From the NCBI GenBank assembly GCA_041432705.1, contig JAPWAE010000001.1, forward strand, positions 310,001 through 374,000: a DNA stretch of 64,000 nucleotides, written 5' to 3'. Positions 42,398 to 54,678 of the stretch are shown in pieces. Every line of letters begins with the position of its first letter. The first letter of the stretch is position 1. The notes below the pieces were generated by a model. That model was given only the letters and a program-made list of their open reading frames with translations, had not been told where the DNA came from and ran no database searches. The DNA is from Pauljensenia sp018375675. GTDB lineage: Bacteria > Actinomycetota > Actinomycetes > Actinomycetales > Actinomycetaceae. The translations under genes were made by a program, and so were the position numbers.

Positions 42398-43581
42398 GCC
42401 AGTGCGGCCTTGAGCGCATCGACGCGGTTGGTCGCTTCCCACGGGAACTGCTCGCGACCGAAGTGACCGTAGGCGGCGGTCTCGCGGTAGATCGGACGCA
42501 GCAGATCGAGGTCCTCGATCATGCCGAGGGGGCGCAGGTCAAAGACCTCGCGGATGGCGTCCGCGATGCGTCCCTCGGGCGCCGAAGCAGTCCCGAAGGT
42601 ATCGACGTACAGGCCGATCGGATGAGCACGTCCAATCGCGTAGGCAAGCTGAATCTCGCACCGCTGGGCGATGCCGGCCGCCACGACGTTCTTGGCCACC
42701 CAACGGGCGGCGTAGGTTGCGGAACGATCGACCTTCGACGGGTCCTTGCCGGAGAAAGCGCCGCCACCGTGACGAGCCATACCACCGTAGGTGTCAACGA
42801 TAATCTTGCGGCCGGTGAGACCGGCGTCAGCAGCGGGACCACCCAAAACGAAGCGACCCGACGGGTTGATAAGAGTGTTCATGGACCCGGTCGCCAGAGC
42901 AAGACCGGACTCCTCGACGATGGGGTTGATGACATAGTCGCGCACCGCGTCAGCAATTGCGGACTGCGACAGCGCCTCGTCGTGCTGGGTGGACACGACG
43001 ATCGTGTCGATACCCACCGGTCGGCCGTCCTCGTACGCGAGGGTCACCTGAGTCTTACCGTCGGGACGCAGCCCGTCGACGATGCCCTGCTTGCGAACGT
43101 CAGTCAGGCGCTTGGCGAGGCGGTGTGCCAGCCAAATGGGGGCGGGCATCAGGTCTGGCGTGTCGGACGAGGCGTAGCCGAACATGATGCCCTGGTCGCC
43201 CGCGCCGAGACGGTCGCGCGGGTCGCCGCCCTGGGTGCCGCGCACTTCAAGGGCTTCATCAACGCCGCCGGCAATGTCGGGGCTCTGGCCGTCCAGTGAC
43301 ACAGAAACGCCGCAGGAGGCGCCGTCGAAGCCAACGCGCGACGAGTCGTAGCCGATAGACAGGATCTCGCGACGCACGATCTCCGGGATCTCGACGTACG
43401 CCTCGGTCGTCACCTCACCGGCGATGTGGATGAGACCGGTGGCCGCCATCGTCTCGACAGCCACGCGCGAGCGGGGGTCGGCGGCAAGCAACGCGTCGAG
43501 GATTGCATCGGAGATACGGTCACAGACCTTGTCGGGGTGACCTTCGGTAACGGACTCAGAAGAGAAAAGCTGTTGACTCAC
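42394..43581 (-). CDS. metK: S-adenosylmethionine synthetase
   Basis: Makes S-adenosylmethionine from methionine and ATP, 395 residues. The signatures are EGHPDKVCDRISDAILDALL, GAGDQGIMFGYA and the P-loop-like GGGAFSGKDPSKVDRSA. The GTG start overlaps the coaBC stop by four bases and its stop overlaps the VKOR start. Confidence 0.97.
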   Translation of the reverse strand: MSQQLFSSESVTEGHPDKVCDRISDAILDALLAADPRSRVAVETMAATGLIHIAGEVTTEAYVEIPEIVRREILSIGYDSSRVGFDGASCGVSVSLDGQSPDIAGGVDEALEVRGTQGGDPRDRLGAGDQGIMFGYASSDTPDLMPAPIWLAHRLAKRLTDVRKQGIVDGLRPDGKTQVTLAYEDGRPVGIDTIVVSTQHDEALSQSAIADAVRDYVINPIVEESGLALATGSMNTLINPSGRFVLGGPAADAGLTGRKIIVDTYGGMARHGGGAFSGKDPSKVDRSATYAARWVAKNVVAAGIAQRCEIQLAYAIGRAHPIGLYVDTFGTASAPEGRIADAIREVFDLRPLGMIEDLDLLRPIYRETAAYGHFGREQFPWEATNRVDALKAALA

Positions 43582-44807
43582 CGCTTTAGATTATCAAGGA
43601 ATGAAGCCATATGGCCGACAAGACCAGCGGCCACCTCATCCTTTGAGCCGACGTAACGGCCAGCGACGGTCCCGCGTGCATCAAGGAGCCGAATGTCGTT
43701 GGGCACGTCACCGAAGCCGACGCTCTCTCCCACCCGGTTCAGGCAGATGAAATCTGCACCTTTTCGGGCTGCCTTGTCAGCGCCGTAGGTGAGAATCTCC
43801 TCGTCGGTGCCGGTTTCCGCGGCGAAACCGACGACGAGGTGCGGGCGCGCCTCGCTGTGCCCGATCTCAGCGAGGATATCGGGGTTACGAACCAGACGAA
43901 TCGTTGGAGCGTCCTCAGTCGATGGATCTTTTTTCATCTTCGAATCCGAAGGGGACGCGGGCCGGAAGTCCGCGACAGCTGCCGTCATCACGAGAGCATC
44001 GGCGTCGACCACCTGATCGATTGTTGCCTCGCGCATCTGCTGGGCGCTGCCCACCCGAGTGACCTGCACGCCCGTCGGCAGCGCCTCGAGGAGAGCCGAC
44101 TCGATGTTGGCGGCAATCACGCGTACTGAAGCGCCGGCTCTTGCCGCCGCCGATGCGATCGCCAGTCCCTGACGGCCGGACGACTGATTACCCAAATAAC
44201 GGACCGGATCGATGGGTTCACGCGTTCCGCCAGCGGTGACAACAACCGTGCGGCCAGCAAGAGTCTTCGATGCCTGATCGCGAGCGGCGAGAACATCGAG
44301 AGCCACCCGAGCGATGTCCCCAGGTTCGGGAAGGCGGCCGACGCCGCTGTCGCCGGAACCGAGCGCACCAGACGCAGGATCGATGACGTGGAAGCCGCGC
44401 TCGCGAAGCGTTCGAACGTTCGCCTGCGTCGCGGGCGCCAGCCACATGTTGGAGTGCATCGCGGGGGCGATGACAACGGGCGCGTCCGACGCGAGAACCG
44501 TCAGCGACACCATGTCGTCGGCGAAGCCGCCGGCGAGGCGCGCCAAAGAATTCGCTGTTGCGGGCACGACGATGATCAGGTCTGCGACGCGAGCAAGCTC
44601 CACGTGCTCGGCGCGCCCCTCCCCCGCAATGTCGACTGCAACCGGGCGAGATGTAATGCCCTCCCAAGTGGAACGCCCAACGAAATCCAGCGATGCGCGC
44701 GTCGCAGCGACATACACGTCGTGGCCCGCGCGTTGACACTCGCGGACCACGATGGGTGCTTTAAAGGCTGCGACGCCGCCGGTCACTCCGACGACGATCG
44801 TTGCCAT
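43578..44807 (-). CDS. coaBC: Bifunctional phosphopantothenoylcysteine synthetase/decarboxylase CoaBC
   Basis: Two steps of coenzyme A synthesis. The N-terminal CoaC flavoprotein (about 1-180) has GVTGGVAAFKAPIVVREC, VVPATANSLARLAGGFADD and PAMHSNMWLAPATQANV; the C-terminal CoaB has VVTAGGTREPIDPVRYLGNQSSGRQGLAIA and AAVADFRP. The product is 409 residues. The ATG at 44807 lies two bases beyond the rpoZ stop; the longer frame upstream is not used. It overlaps metK. Confidence 0.95.
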   Translation of the reverse strand: MATIVVGVTGGVAAFKAPIVVRECQRAGHDVYVAATRASLDFVGRSTWEGITSRPVAVDIAGEGRAEHVELARVADLIIVVPATANSLARLAGGFADDMVSLTVLASDAPVVIAPAMHSNMWLAPATQANVRTLRERGFHVIDPASGALGSGDSGVGRLPEPGDIARVALDVLAARDQASKTLAGRTVVVTAGGTREPIDPVRYLGNQSSGRQGLAIASAAARAGASVRVIAANIESALLEALPTGVQVTRVGSAQQMREATIDQVVDADALVMTAAVADFRPASPSDSKMKKDPSTEDAPTIRLVRNPDILAEIGHSEARPHLVVGFAAETGTDEEILTYGADKAARKGADFICLNRVGESVGFGDVPNDIRLLDARGTVAGRYVGSKDEVAAGLVGHMASFLDNLKR

Positions 44808-44808
44808 G

Positions 44809-45075
44809 TCAGGCCTCGGGGTTAGCTTCGAGAGACAGGAGGCCTTCGTTGATCTCGCGCAGGGAAACCGCCAGCGGCTTCTCATCCGGCTGCACATCGA
44901 CGACCGGACCCACGAACTGGATCATGTTCTGCTGAAGCTGCAGGTTGTAGGAGTTAATCTGGCGCGCGCGCTTCGCAGCGAAGATAACCAGCGCGTACTT
45001 GGAATCGACGTGCTCCAGCAGATCGTCAATGGGCGGGGACGTGATGCCCACGGGCTGGGCAACAATTCCGGACAT
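44809..45075 (-). CDS. rpoZ: DNA-directed RNA polymerase omega subunit
   Basis: An 88-residue omega subunit helping RNA polymerase assembly. The family pattern is clear: PPIDDLLEHVDSKYALVIFAAKRARQINSYNLQLQQN and KPLAVSLREINEGLL. It lies between gmk and coaBC, its common place in actinobacteria. Confidence 0.95.
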   Translation of the reverse strand: MSGIVAQPVGITSPPIDDLLEHVDSKYALVIFAAKRARQINSYNLQLQQNMIQFVGPVVDVQPDEKPLAVSLREINEGLLSLEANPEA

Positions 45076-45111
45076 GCGTGTATTCCTCTCAGTGGCGGAT
45101 TCAGATAGATA

Positions 45112-45669
45112 CTACTCCAGGCCAATGAGCCGAGCCAGCTCATCCACCGCGCGCTCCACGTCGTCGTTGATCACAACGTGGTCGAACTCCGAGGCGGCCT
45201 CGAGCTCCACGCGGGCAGTGGCCAGACGGCGAGCCTGTTCCTCGGGGCCTTCGGTGCCGCGGCCGATCAGGCGACGTTCGAGCTCCTCCCACGAAGGTGG
45301 AGCGAGGAAAATGAACTGAGCGTCAGGCCTGTTGGTGCGGACCTGGCGCGCGCCAGCCAGGTCGATCTCAAGGAGCACAGGCTTGCCAGCAGCAAGGGCT
45401 TCATCAACGGGGCCGCGAGGCGTCCCGTACTTGTTTTTTCCATGAACAAGCGCCCACTCCAACATGTCTCCGCGTTCGATCATTGCATCGAATTCTTGAG
45501 CGGAAACAAAGTAGTAGTGGACGCCGTTCAGTTCACCGGGCCGAGGATCGCGAGTAGTTGCCGAGACCGACACGTTGAGCGTCGGGTAGCGCTTCGTGAG
45601 CGCTGCGACAACGGTTCCCTTTCCAACGGCTGTGGGGCCAGCGAGGACAGTCAGTTGAGCCTTAGTCAT
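45112..45669 (-). CDS. gmk: Guanylate kinase
   Basis: Phosphorylates GMP to GDP, 185 residues. It has the P-loop LAGPTAVGKGTVVAAL, the GMP-binding SATTRDPRPGELNGVHYYFVS, and GTPRGPVDEALAAGKPVLLEIDLAGARQVR. It follows mihF by 27 bp and precedes rpoZ by 36 bp. Confidence 0.96.
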   Translation of the reverse strand: MTKAQLTVLAGPTAVGKGTVVAALTKRYPTLNVSVSATTRDPRPGELNGVHYYFVSAQEFDAMIERGDMLEWALVHGKNKYGTPRGPVDEALAAGKPVLLEIDLAGARQVRTNRPDAQFIFLAPPSWEELERRLIGRGTEGPEEQARRLATARVELEAASEFDHVVINDDVERAVDELARLIGLE

Positions 45670-45696
45670 GACTCAAGTGTGCCACGCTTGAGCGTG

Positions 45697-46008
45697 TCAG
45701 CCGAAACGCTCGACGAGCGCCTTCCGCTGGACGGGGCCGAGGCCACGCACGCGCCTGCTCTGGGCGATCTTGTACTCGTCCATCAGGACGGCAGCCGTGT
45801 TTGTGCCGACGCGCGGCAGCGACTCCAGCAGCGAAACGACCTTCATCTTCGCCACGGCTTCATCTGAATCAGCGAGTTCCAAAACCTCCGACAGGTTCAT
45901 CGAGCGCGCCTTGAGCGCGTTCTTCACTTCGGCGCGACGCCTCCGTGCCTGCGTTGCCTTCTCGAGAGCCTGCGCCCTCTGCTCTGGCGTGAGATCAGGT
46001 AGTGCCAT
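45697..46008 (-). CDS. mihF: Mycobacterial-type integration host factor (mIHF)
   Basis: A 103-residue actinobacterial nucleoid protein, unrelated to HU. The N-terminal helix (ALPDLTPEQRAQALEKATQARRRRAEVKNALK) and the helix-two-turn-helix LLESLPRVGTNTAAVLMDEYKIAQSRRVRGLGPVQRKALVERFG are both clear. The ATG at 46008 is preferred over one at 46017 because GAGGAG precedes it by nine bases and abuts the upstream ATG. It heads the mihF-gmk-rpoZ-coaBC run. Confidence 0.95.
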   Translation of the reverse strand: MALPDLTPEQRAQALEKATQARRRRAEVKNALKARSMNLSEVLELADSDEAVAKMKVVSLLESLPRVGTNTAAVLMDEYKIAQSRRVRGLGPVQRKALVERFG

Positions 46009-46109
46009 TCTGATCATCTCCTCGGTTGGGATCTTCGGTAAATAAACTATGTCACCTTCCAGACCACTAGTGCCAGACCAAAACGCTGCTCTTTTAGTAA
46101 CAGAGCAGA

Positions 46110-46972
46110 TTATTGCAGCGAATCGACCGTCGCACGGTAGGCGTCTCGAAGGCCGGTGATGCTCGGGCCAGAGCGCAAGATTGCGCGGGAAGACGAGGCG
46201 AGGACAGCATCTTCGGCTCCGGCGAAAACCTCCCTGACCTGCGCTGGACCAGCGCCCTGTGCGCCCACTCCTGGAGCCAAAAAAGCGCCATTGAGTGAGG
46301 CGAGGTCGATGCCCAAACGCTTCACCGCGTCGCCAACGGTGGCTCCCACGACGATGCCAGCAGGGCCAAGGTGTTGTTGGTCACAGTGACTGTTAAAGTC
46401 CGCCAGTTGGGACACGACGCGGCCTGCAACGCTGGTTCCGTCTTCGCCGCGGGCGTGCTGAACGGAGGCTCCCTCAGGGTTGGACGTGAGCGCCAAGACG
46501 AACACTCCCCTGCCGGTCTGTCGAGCCAGTTCGAGTGCAGGAGTCAATGAGCCAACACCCAGGTATGGTGAGAGCGTGACGGCGTCGCCCGCCAGTGGTG
46601 AAGAATCGGACAGGAATGCCTGGGCATAACCGTCCATCGTCGAGCCGATGTCACCGCGCTTGGCATCCACGATGCACAGCGTGCCGACCTCGCGGCAGGC
46701 GGCGATGACTTCCTCGAGTACAGCGACGCCTCGAGAGCCGTGCCGTTCGAAAAACGCTGCCTGAGGCTTGAAGGCAGCGACGCGACCGCCGAGCGCCTCG
46801 ATGACGCGAAGAGAGAACTCTCGCACACCGTTCGCGTCGTCGTCAAGTCCCCATTCCTGCAAGAGGCCCGCGTGAGGATCGATGCCCACGCACACGGGTC
46901 CATACGCGCGCATAGCGGCGTACAGGCGGTCGCCGAAGCCGGCCGAGGCGGCGGGCTTGATTCCGAAACTAG

Positions 46973-46976
<4 letters not shown>
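46110..46976 (-). CDS. pyrF: Orotidine-5'-phosphate decarboxylase (type 2)
   Basis: Last step of UMP synthesis, 288 residues, of the long mycobacterial-type family. The catalytic VDAKRGDIGSTMDGYAQAFL and GVGSLTPALELA blocks are seen, and GIDPHAGLLQEWGL lies near the N-terminus. The ATG overlaps the carB stop (ATGA). It is the last gene of the pyr operon. Confidence 0.94.
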
Positions 46977-50271
<3,295 letters not shown>

Positions 50272-50272
<1 letters not shown>

Positions 50273-51459
50273 CAGTGGGTCTCCTTAGCGGCGGTCATCA
50301 GGGTAATGAAGCGATCGAAGAGGAGCTCGCCGTCGTGCGGGCCTGCAGCTGCCTCGGGGTGGTACTGAACAGAGAAGGCGGGAATGTCCAGGGCGCGCAG
50401 GCCCTCGACGACGCCGTCGTTGAGGCCGACGTGGGAGACCTCGACGCGCCCGTAGCGGCCCGACTCAAAGGGAGCGATGGAGGGCTCCCCCACCGGGGCG
50501 TCTACAGCGAAGCCATGGTTGTGAGCGGTGATCTCCACGCGGCCCGTGGCCACGTCCTTCACCGGCTGGTTGATGCCGCGGTGACCGTAGTCCAGCTTGT
50601 AGGTGCCGTAGCCCAGAGCGCGGCCGAAGAGCTGGTGGCCGAAGCAAATTCCGAAGTACGGAATACCCGCGTCCAGGACGGCGCGCAGCACGCCGATCTC
50701 GCGGTCGGCCGTCGACGGGTCACCGGGGCCGTTGGAGAAGAAAACGCCGTCCGGCTTGAGTGCCTCGATATCGGCGAAGGACGCGGTGGAGGGCACCACG
50801 TAGACGCGCGCTCCACGCGCGGCCAGGTGGTACGGCGTACGCGACTTGATACCCAGGTCGACAGCGACGACGCGCGCGATGGGTTCCTTTCCCTCGAAGT
50901 CGCCGAGAGGCTCCACCACGTAGGTCTCGTCCGTCGACACCTCGGCGGCGAGCGCCTGGCCGCTCATCGCGGGCGACTCGGCGACGATGCGCATGAGGGA
51001 GGCCACGGCCTCGTCCCCCAGGTACTGCGCACCCACGGGCAGCGCGTCACCCGAGAAGATGCCGGCGCGCATCGCTCCGCGCTCGCGGATGTGGCGGGTG
51101 ATCGCACGCGTGTCGACGTCCGCGATACCGACGATGCCCTGAGAGATCAGCTCGTCCTCCAGCTCGCGGCGCGAGCGCCAGTTGGAGGCGCGGCGGGCGG
51201 CGTCGCGCACGACGAAGCCCGCGACCCAGATGCGCGAGGACTCGGGATCCTCGTCATTGACACCGGTGTTGCCGATGTGCGGGGCCGTCATGACGACGAT
51301 CTGGCGGTGGTACGACGGGTCGGTGAGCGTCTCCTGGTAGCCGGTCATGCCGGTCGAGAACACGATCTCGCCGAGCGTGCGGCCCTTCGCTCCCCATGCG
51401 CGGCCCTTGAAAACGGTGCCGTCCTCCAGGACGAGCAGAGCGATATCGGACGTGGTCAT
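50272..51459 (-). CDS. carA: Carbamoyl-phosphate synthase small subunit
   Basis: Glutamine amidotransferase subunit, 395 residues. The C-terminal class I domain has the nucleophile in GICFGHQLFGRALG and the His/Glu in QYHPEAAAGPHDGELLFDRF. The N-terminal domain has the usual GMTGYQETLTDPSYHRQIVV. The ATG at 51459 overlaps the pyrC stop; the frame upstream of it is a shadow inside pyrC. Confidence 0.97.
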
Positions 51460-52775
51460 CGGTCCTCCTTGGCAATCGGGGTGGCGTCGACGACCGTTGG
51501 GACGCCGTTGTAGATCGTGTAGCGCACCTGGCCGGGCAGTTCCATGCCGCGGAAGGGGCAGTTTGTGGAGCGGGTCCACTGCTTGGCGGGGTCGACCGTC
51601 ACGCGGACGGTGGCGTCCACGAGGGTGACGTGTGCGGGGGCACCGACCACCAGGCCCTGACCCTGCGATTCCACGCGGCCGATCTGGGCGGGAACAGTCG
51701 ACATCACGCGAGCAACGTCCGCCCAGTCCATGCGGCCCGTGTTCACCATCGTCTCAATGATGATCGGCAGAGCCGTCTCCAGGCCGGTCATGCCGAACGC
51801 GCCGGCCTGCCACTCGCAGTCCTTCATCTCGAGGGGATGCGGAGCGTGGTCAGTGCCGATGCAGTCGATCGTGCCGTCGGCGAGGCCTTCGCGCACCGCC
51901 TCGACGTCCTCGGCACGGCGCAGCGGCGGGTTCACCTTGTAGAGCGGGTCGTAGGTGGCGGCCAGCTGCTCGGTGAGGAGCAGGTGGTGAGGCGTAGCCT
52001 CGGCCGTGATATCCACCCCCTGTGCCTTACCCCAGCGCACGAGGTCAACCGAACCCGCGGTCGAGAGGTGACACACGTGCAGGCGCGAACCGACGTGCTT
52101 GGCGAGCAGGATGTCGCGGGCGATGATCGCCTCTTCGGCGACAGCCGGCCAACCGGCGAGGCCGAGCTCGCCGGACAGCGTCGACTCGTTCATCTGAGCG
52201 CCCTCAGTGAGGGCTGGATCCTGGCTGTGCTGGGCGATCACACCGCCGAAACCCTTGACGTATTCGAGGGCGCGGCGCATGAGGACGGGATCGGACACGC
52301 ACTTGCCGTCGTCGGAGAAGACACGAACCTTCGAGCGCGAACGGGCCATCGAACCGAGGGAGGCGAGCTGCTTGCCTTCCAGGCCCTTGGTGACGGCGCC
52401 GACGGGACGCACCTCGACCCAGTCGGCCTCCTCGCCCAGGCGGAGTACCTGGTCGACGATGGCTGCCGTGTCCTGCGTGGGCGTCGTGTTGGCCATTGCG
52501 TGGACAGCGGTGTAGCCGCCGACTGCAGCCGCACGGGTGCCGGTGAAGACGGTCTCGGCGTCCTCCCCGCCGGGCTGGCGCAGATGGGTGTGGATGTCGA
52601 CGAGGCCGGGCAGGGCGATCAGGCCCTCAGCGTCGATGATGCGCGGGTCACGCACGGCGTTGCGGGCGTCGGCGCCGATCGCGACGATGGTGCCACCGGA
52701 CAGCGCAATGTCGGTGGGCTCGCCGCCGAGCAGCGAGGCGCCGGTGATCAGGATGTCACGGGTCTGTTCAGTCAT
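51456..52775 (-). CDS. pyrC: Dihydroorotase
   Basis: Closes the dihydroorotate ring, 439 residues, class I type. It has the metal-binding VDIHTHLRQPGGEDAETVFTGT near residue 60 and GTDHAPHPLEMKD. It overlaps pyrB upstream by eight bases and carA downstream by four. No pyrD is in the operon, so dihydroorotate oxidation is encoded elsewhere. Confidence 0.96.
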   Translation of the reverse strand: MTEQTRDILITGASLLGGEPTDIALSGGTIVAIGADARNAVRDPRIIDAEGLIALPGLVDIHTHLRQPGGEDAETVFTGTRAAAVGGYTAVHAMANTTPTQDTAAIVDQVLRLGEEADWVEVRPVGAVTKGLEGKQLASLGSMARSRSKVRVFSDDGKCVSDPVLMRRALEYVKGFGGVIAQHSQDPALTEGAQMNESTLSGELGLAGWPAVAEEAIIARDILLAKHVGSRLHVCHLSTAGSVDLVRWGKAQGVDITAEATPHHLLLTEQLAATYDPLYKVNPPLRRAEDVEAVREGLADGTIDCIGTDHAPHPLEMKDCEWQAGAFGMTGLETALPIIIETMVNTGRMDWADVARVMSTVPAQIGRVESQGQGLVVGAPAHVTLVDATVRVTVDPAKQWTRSTNCPFRGMELPGQVRYTIYNGVPTVVDATPIAKEDR

Positions 52776-53754
52776 TGCTGTGTCCTTCCGATGCGAGAAG
52801 CAGGTAGAGGGCGGCCATGCGGATGCACACGCCGTTCGACACCTGCTCGACGATGACAGATTGGTCTGAGTCGGCTGCCTCGGCGCAGATTTCGAGGCCT
52901 CGGTTCATCGGGCCGGGATGCATGACGACAGCGTTGGGCGTCAGTGTGGCGAAGCGTGCGGGGGTGAGGCCGTACTCCGCGTGGTAGGCGCCGGGCGACG
53001 GGAAGAAACCACCGCCCGCGCTCGACATGCGCTCGCGCTGCACCCGCAGCATCATGACCGCGTCGGGGTGGCTCGCCAGGGCCTCGTCGAAGTTGTAGGA
53101 GGTGTCGCAGGTCCAGGTCTCCACCCCGATCGGCAGGAGCGTCGGGGGTGCCACGAGGGTGACGCGGGCGCCCAGGAGCGTCAGGAGATCGACGTTGGAG
53201 CGCGCCACGCGCGAGTGGAGGACGTCGCCGACGATGACAACGTGTGCGCCGTCGAGGCCGGAGCCGGGGGCGGGCGTTCCATCGTCGCCGAGCGACGGTG
53301 CGTAGTGGCGGCGCAGGGTCATCGCGTCGAGGAGTGCCTGCGTCGGATGCTGGTGGGTGCCGTCACCCGCGTTGAGGACCGGCAGATTCATCCAGCCGGC
53401 GTGCGCGAGACGGTGAGCGGCGCCCGACGAGGAGTGTCGCACGATGACCGCGTCCGCGCCCATGGCCTCCAGTGTGAGCGCGGTGTCCTTGAGGGACTCA
53501 CCCTTGGAAACCGAGGAGCCGCGGGACTGGAAGTTAATGACGTCGGCGCTCAGGCGCTTGGCGGCGGTCTCAAAGGAGATACGGGTGCGCGTCGAATCCT
53601 CGAAAAAGAGGTTGACGACTGTCTTGCCCTGAAGCGTCGGAAGCTTCTTGACGCCGTGGCGCTGAGAGGCGGCCATCTGCTCCGCCGTGTCGAGGATCAG
53701 AATCGCCTCCTCGCGCGTCAAGTCACGGATTGAAATGAGATGGCTCAGGCTCAT
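52768..53754 (-). CDS. pyrB: Aspartate carbamoyltransferase catalytic subunit
   Basis: Joins carbamoyl phosphate and aspartate, 328 residues. It has the carbamoyl-phosphate-binding FFEDSTRTRISFETAAKRL, the HPTQALLDAMTLRRHY motif and the aspartate-site MLRVQRERM loop. The gene follows pyrR by three bases. No pyrI regulatory subunit is present. Confidence 0.97.
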   Translation of the reverse strand: MSLSHLISIRDLTREEAILILDTAEQMAASQRHGVKKLPTLQGKTVVNLFFEDSTRTRISFETAAKRLSADVINFQSRGSSVSKGESLKDTALTLEAMGADAVIVRHSSSGAAHRLAHAGWMNLPVLNAGDGTHQHPTQALLDAMTLRRHYAPSLGDDGTPAPGSGLDGAHVVIVGDVLHSRVARSNVDLLTLLGARVTLVAPPTLLPIGVETWTCDTSYNFDEALASHPDAVMMLRVQRERMSSAGGGFFPSPGAYHAEYGLTPARFATLTPNAVVMHPGPMNRGLEICAEAADSDQSVIVEQVSNGVCIRMAALYLLLASEGHSND

Positions 53755-53757
53755 CGT

Positions 53758-54321
53758 TTACAGGCCTTTCCCCAGAAGGACGCCATCGCGCCCGTCTGTT
53801 TCGTCGAGCAGAATGGTGACGATTTCGTCGCGGGAGGTCGGCAGATTCTTGCCGACGTAGTCCGGGCGAATCGGAAGCTCGCGATGGCCACGGTCGACGA
53901 GGACTGCGAGCTGAACGGCCGCAGGGCGACCGATACGAGTAAGAGCATCGAGCGCAGCCTTGATGGTGCGGCCGGTATACAGCACATCGTCAACGAGGAC
54001 GACGGTCTTGCCGTTGATGCCGGTACGCGGCACCAGCGTCTCTTTCGGAGCCCTCAGTGGCTGAGAGGCCAGGTCGTCGCGGTACATCGTGGTGTCGATA
54101 ATCGCGAGTTCCGCGTAGGTGCCGGAGACTTCACGAATCCGATTGACGAGGCGGCGTGCCAACGTTGCGCCACGAGTGGGGATGCCGGCGATCACCAGAT
54201 TATCGCTGCCGCCGTTTCGTTCGACGATCTCATAGGCGATGCGCGTCAGGGAGCGTGCGACGTCGCCGACTCCCAATACTTCTTTGCCGCGCGATGCGCG
54301 ATCTGCGTGCACTTCGGCCAC
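53758..54321 (-). CDS. pyrR: Pyrimidine operon regulator PyrR
   Basis: RNA-binding regulator of pyr genes with uracil phosphoribosyltransferase fold, 187 residues. The PRPP-binding loop VVLVDDVLYTGRTIKAALDAL is clear, as is NLVIAGIPTRGATLARRL. Start GTG with AAGGAG six bases upstream. The RNA stem-loop that PyrR should bind overlaps this ribosome-binding site. It is the first gene of pyrR-pyrB-pyrC-carA-carB-pyrF. Confidence 0.95.
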   Translation of the reverse strand: MAEVHADRASRGKEVLGVGDVARSLTRIAYEIVERNGGSDNLVIAGIPTRGATLARRLVNRIREVSGTYAELAIIDTTMYRDDLASQPLRAPKETLVPRTGINGKTVVLVDDVLYTGRTIKAALDALTRIGRPAAVQLAVLVDRGHRELPIRPDYVGKNLPTSRDEIVTILLDETDGRDGVLLGKGL

Positions 54322-54326
54322 GCTTA

Positions 54327-54348
54327 CTCCTTCCCCGCCTCACGGGAC
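54327..54348 (-). promoter_or_regulatory. PyrR-binding stem-loop over the pyrR ribosome-binding site
   Basis: The minus strand reads GTCCCGTGAGGCGGGGAAGG and then AG, which matches the PyrR-binding loop pattern (UCCNGNGAGGY and a purine-rich GAAGGA). The stem is CCCG/CGGG around TGAGG. The AAGGAG of the pyrR start is part of the element, so binding of PyrR with UMP should block translation, as proposed in mycobacteria. A TAGGAT (54376-54381, minus) could be the -10 box for a leader of roughly 50 nt. Confidence 0.75.
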
Positions 54349-54381
54349 GGTCATTAAAGGATCTGTCGTACGTCCATCCTA

Positions 54382-54522
54382 CGCTCCTCGTCAGGAGCCG
54401 GTGTGACGCCTCCGCGTGTGAAACACCACGTGGCGTGGCCGGATGCGTATGGAGGTAACGTCTTGATGCATCGTTTGACGCCCGATGAAAACGACGAAGT
54501 GCCCAAGAGGATGCGAAGCGTG
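54382..54522. other. Divergent intergenic region between pyrR and the DUF2249 gene (rest)
   Basis: Apart from the PyrR element, the putative -10 and the two operator-like boxes, I see only a short dyad (CTCCT-CGTC-AGGAG, 54384-54397) and no coding frame. Confidence 0.5.
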
Positions 54523-54562
54523 ATACCCGGTAGGGGTATGTGACAATACCCCTACCGGGTAT
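54523..54562. promoter_or_regulatory. Two tandem CsoR/CstR-like operators
   Basis: Two 17-bp pseudo-palindromes, ATACCC-GGTAG-GGGTAT (54523-54539) and ATACCC-CTACC-GGGTAT (54546-54562), are separated by six bases and are exact reverse complements of each other. The 6-5-6 pattern ATACCC...GGGTAT is typical for operators of the CsoR family (copper- or persulfide-sensing repressors). Together they also form a 17-bp stem, but it lies between divergent genes rather than after one. They probably control the DUF2249 gene 117 bp downstream. Confidence 0.65.
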
Positions 54563-54621
54563 TTCGTCTTCGATGACGATACGTAGTCCTGTTGGCGCTG
54601 CAATGAAAGGGGCAAACCCGG

Positions 54622-54674
54622 TAAAATTCAATGAGCGCCGTCGGCGCTTCAGATACTTCACTATAGAAAGGCCA
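54622..54674 (+). promoter_or_regulatory. Possible promoter and leader of the DUF2249 gene
   Basis: TAAAAT (54622-54627) may be the -10 box; a -35 at 17 bp (TGCAAT) is poor. A 6-bp hairpin (AGCGCC 54634-54639 with GGCGCT 54643-54648) lies in the would-be leader, and GAAAGG precedes the ATG by about 9 bases. Confidence 0.35.
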
Positions 54675-54678
54675 CACC

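Noticed and set aside
54523..54562. Reading the 17-bp inverted repeat as a terminator
   Set aside because: It lies between the 5' ends of divergent genes and has no T-run; each half is itself an ATACCC-N5-GGGTAT dyad, which favours operators.
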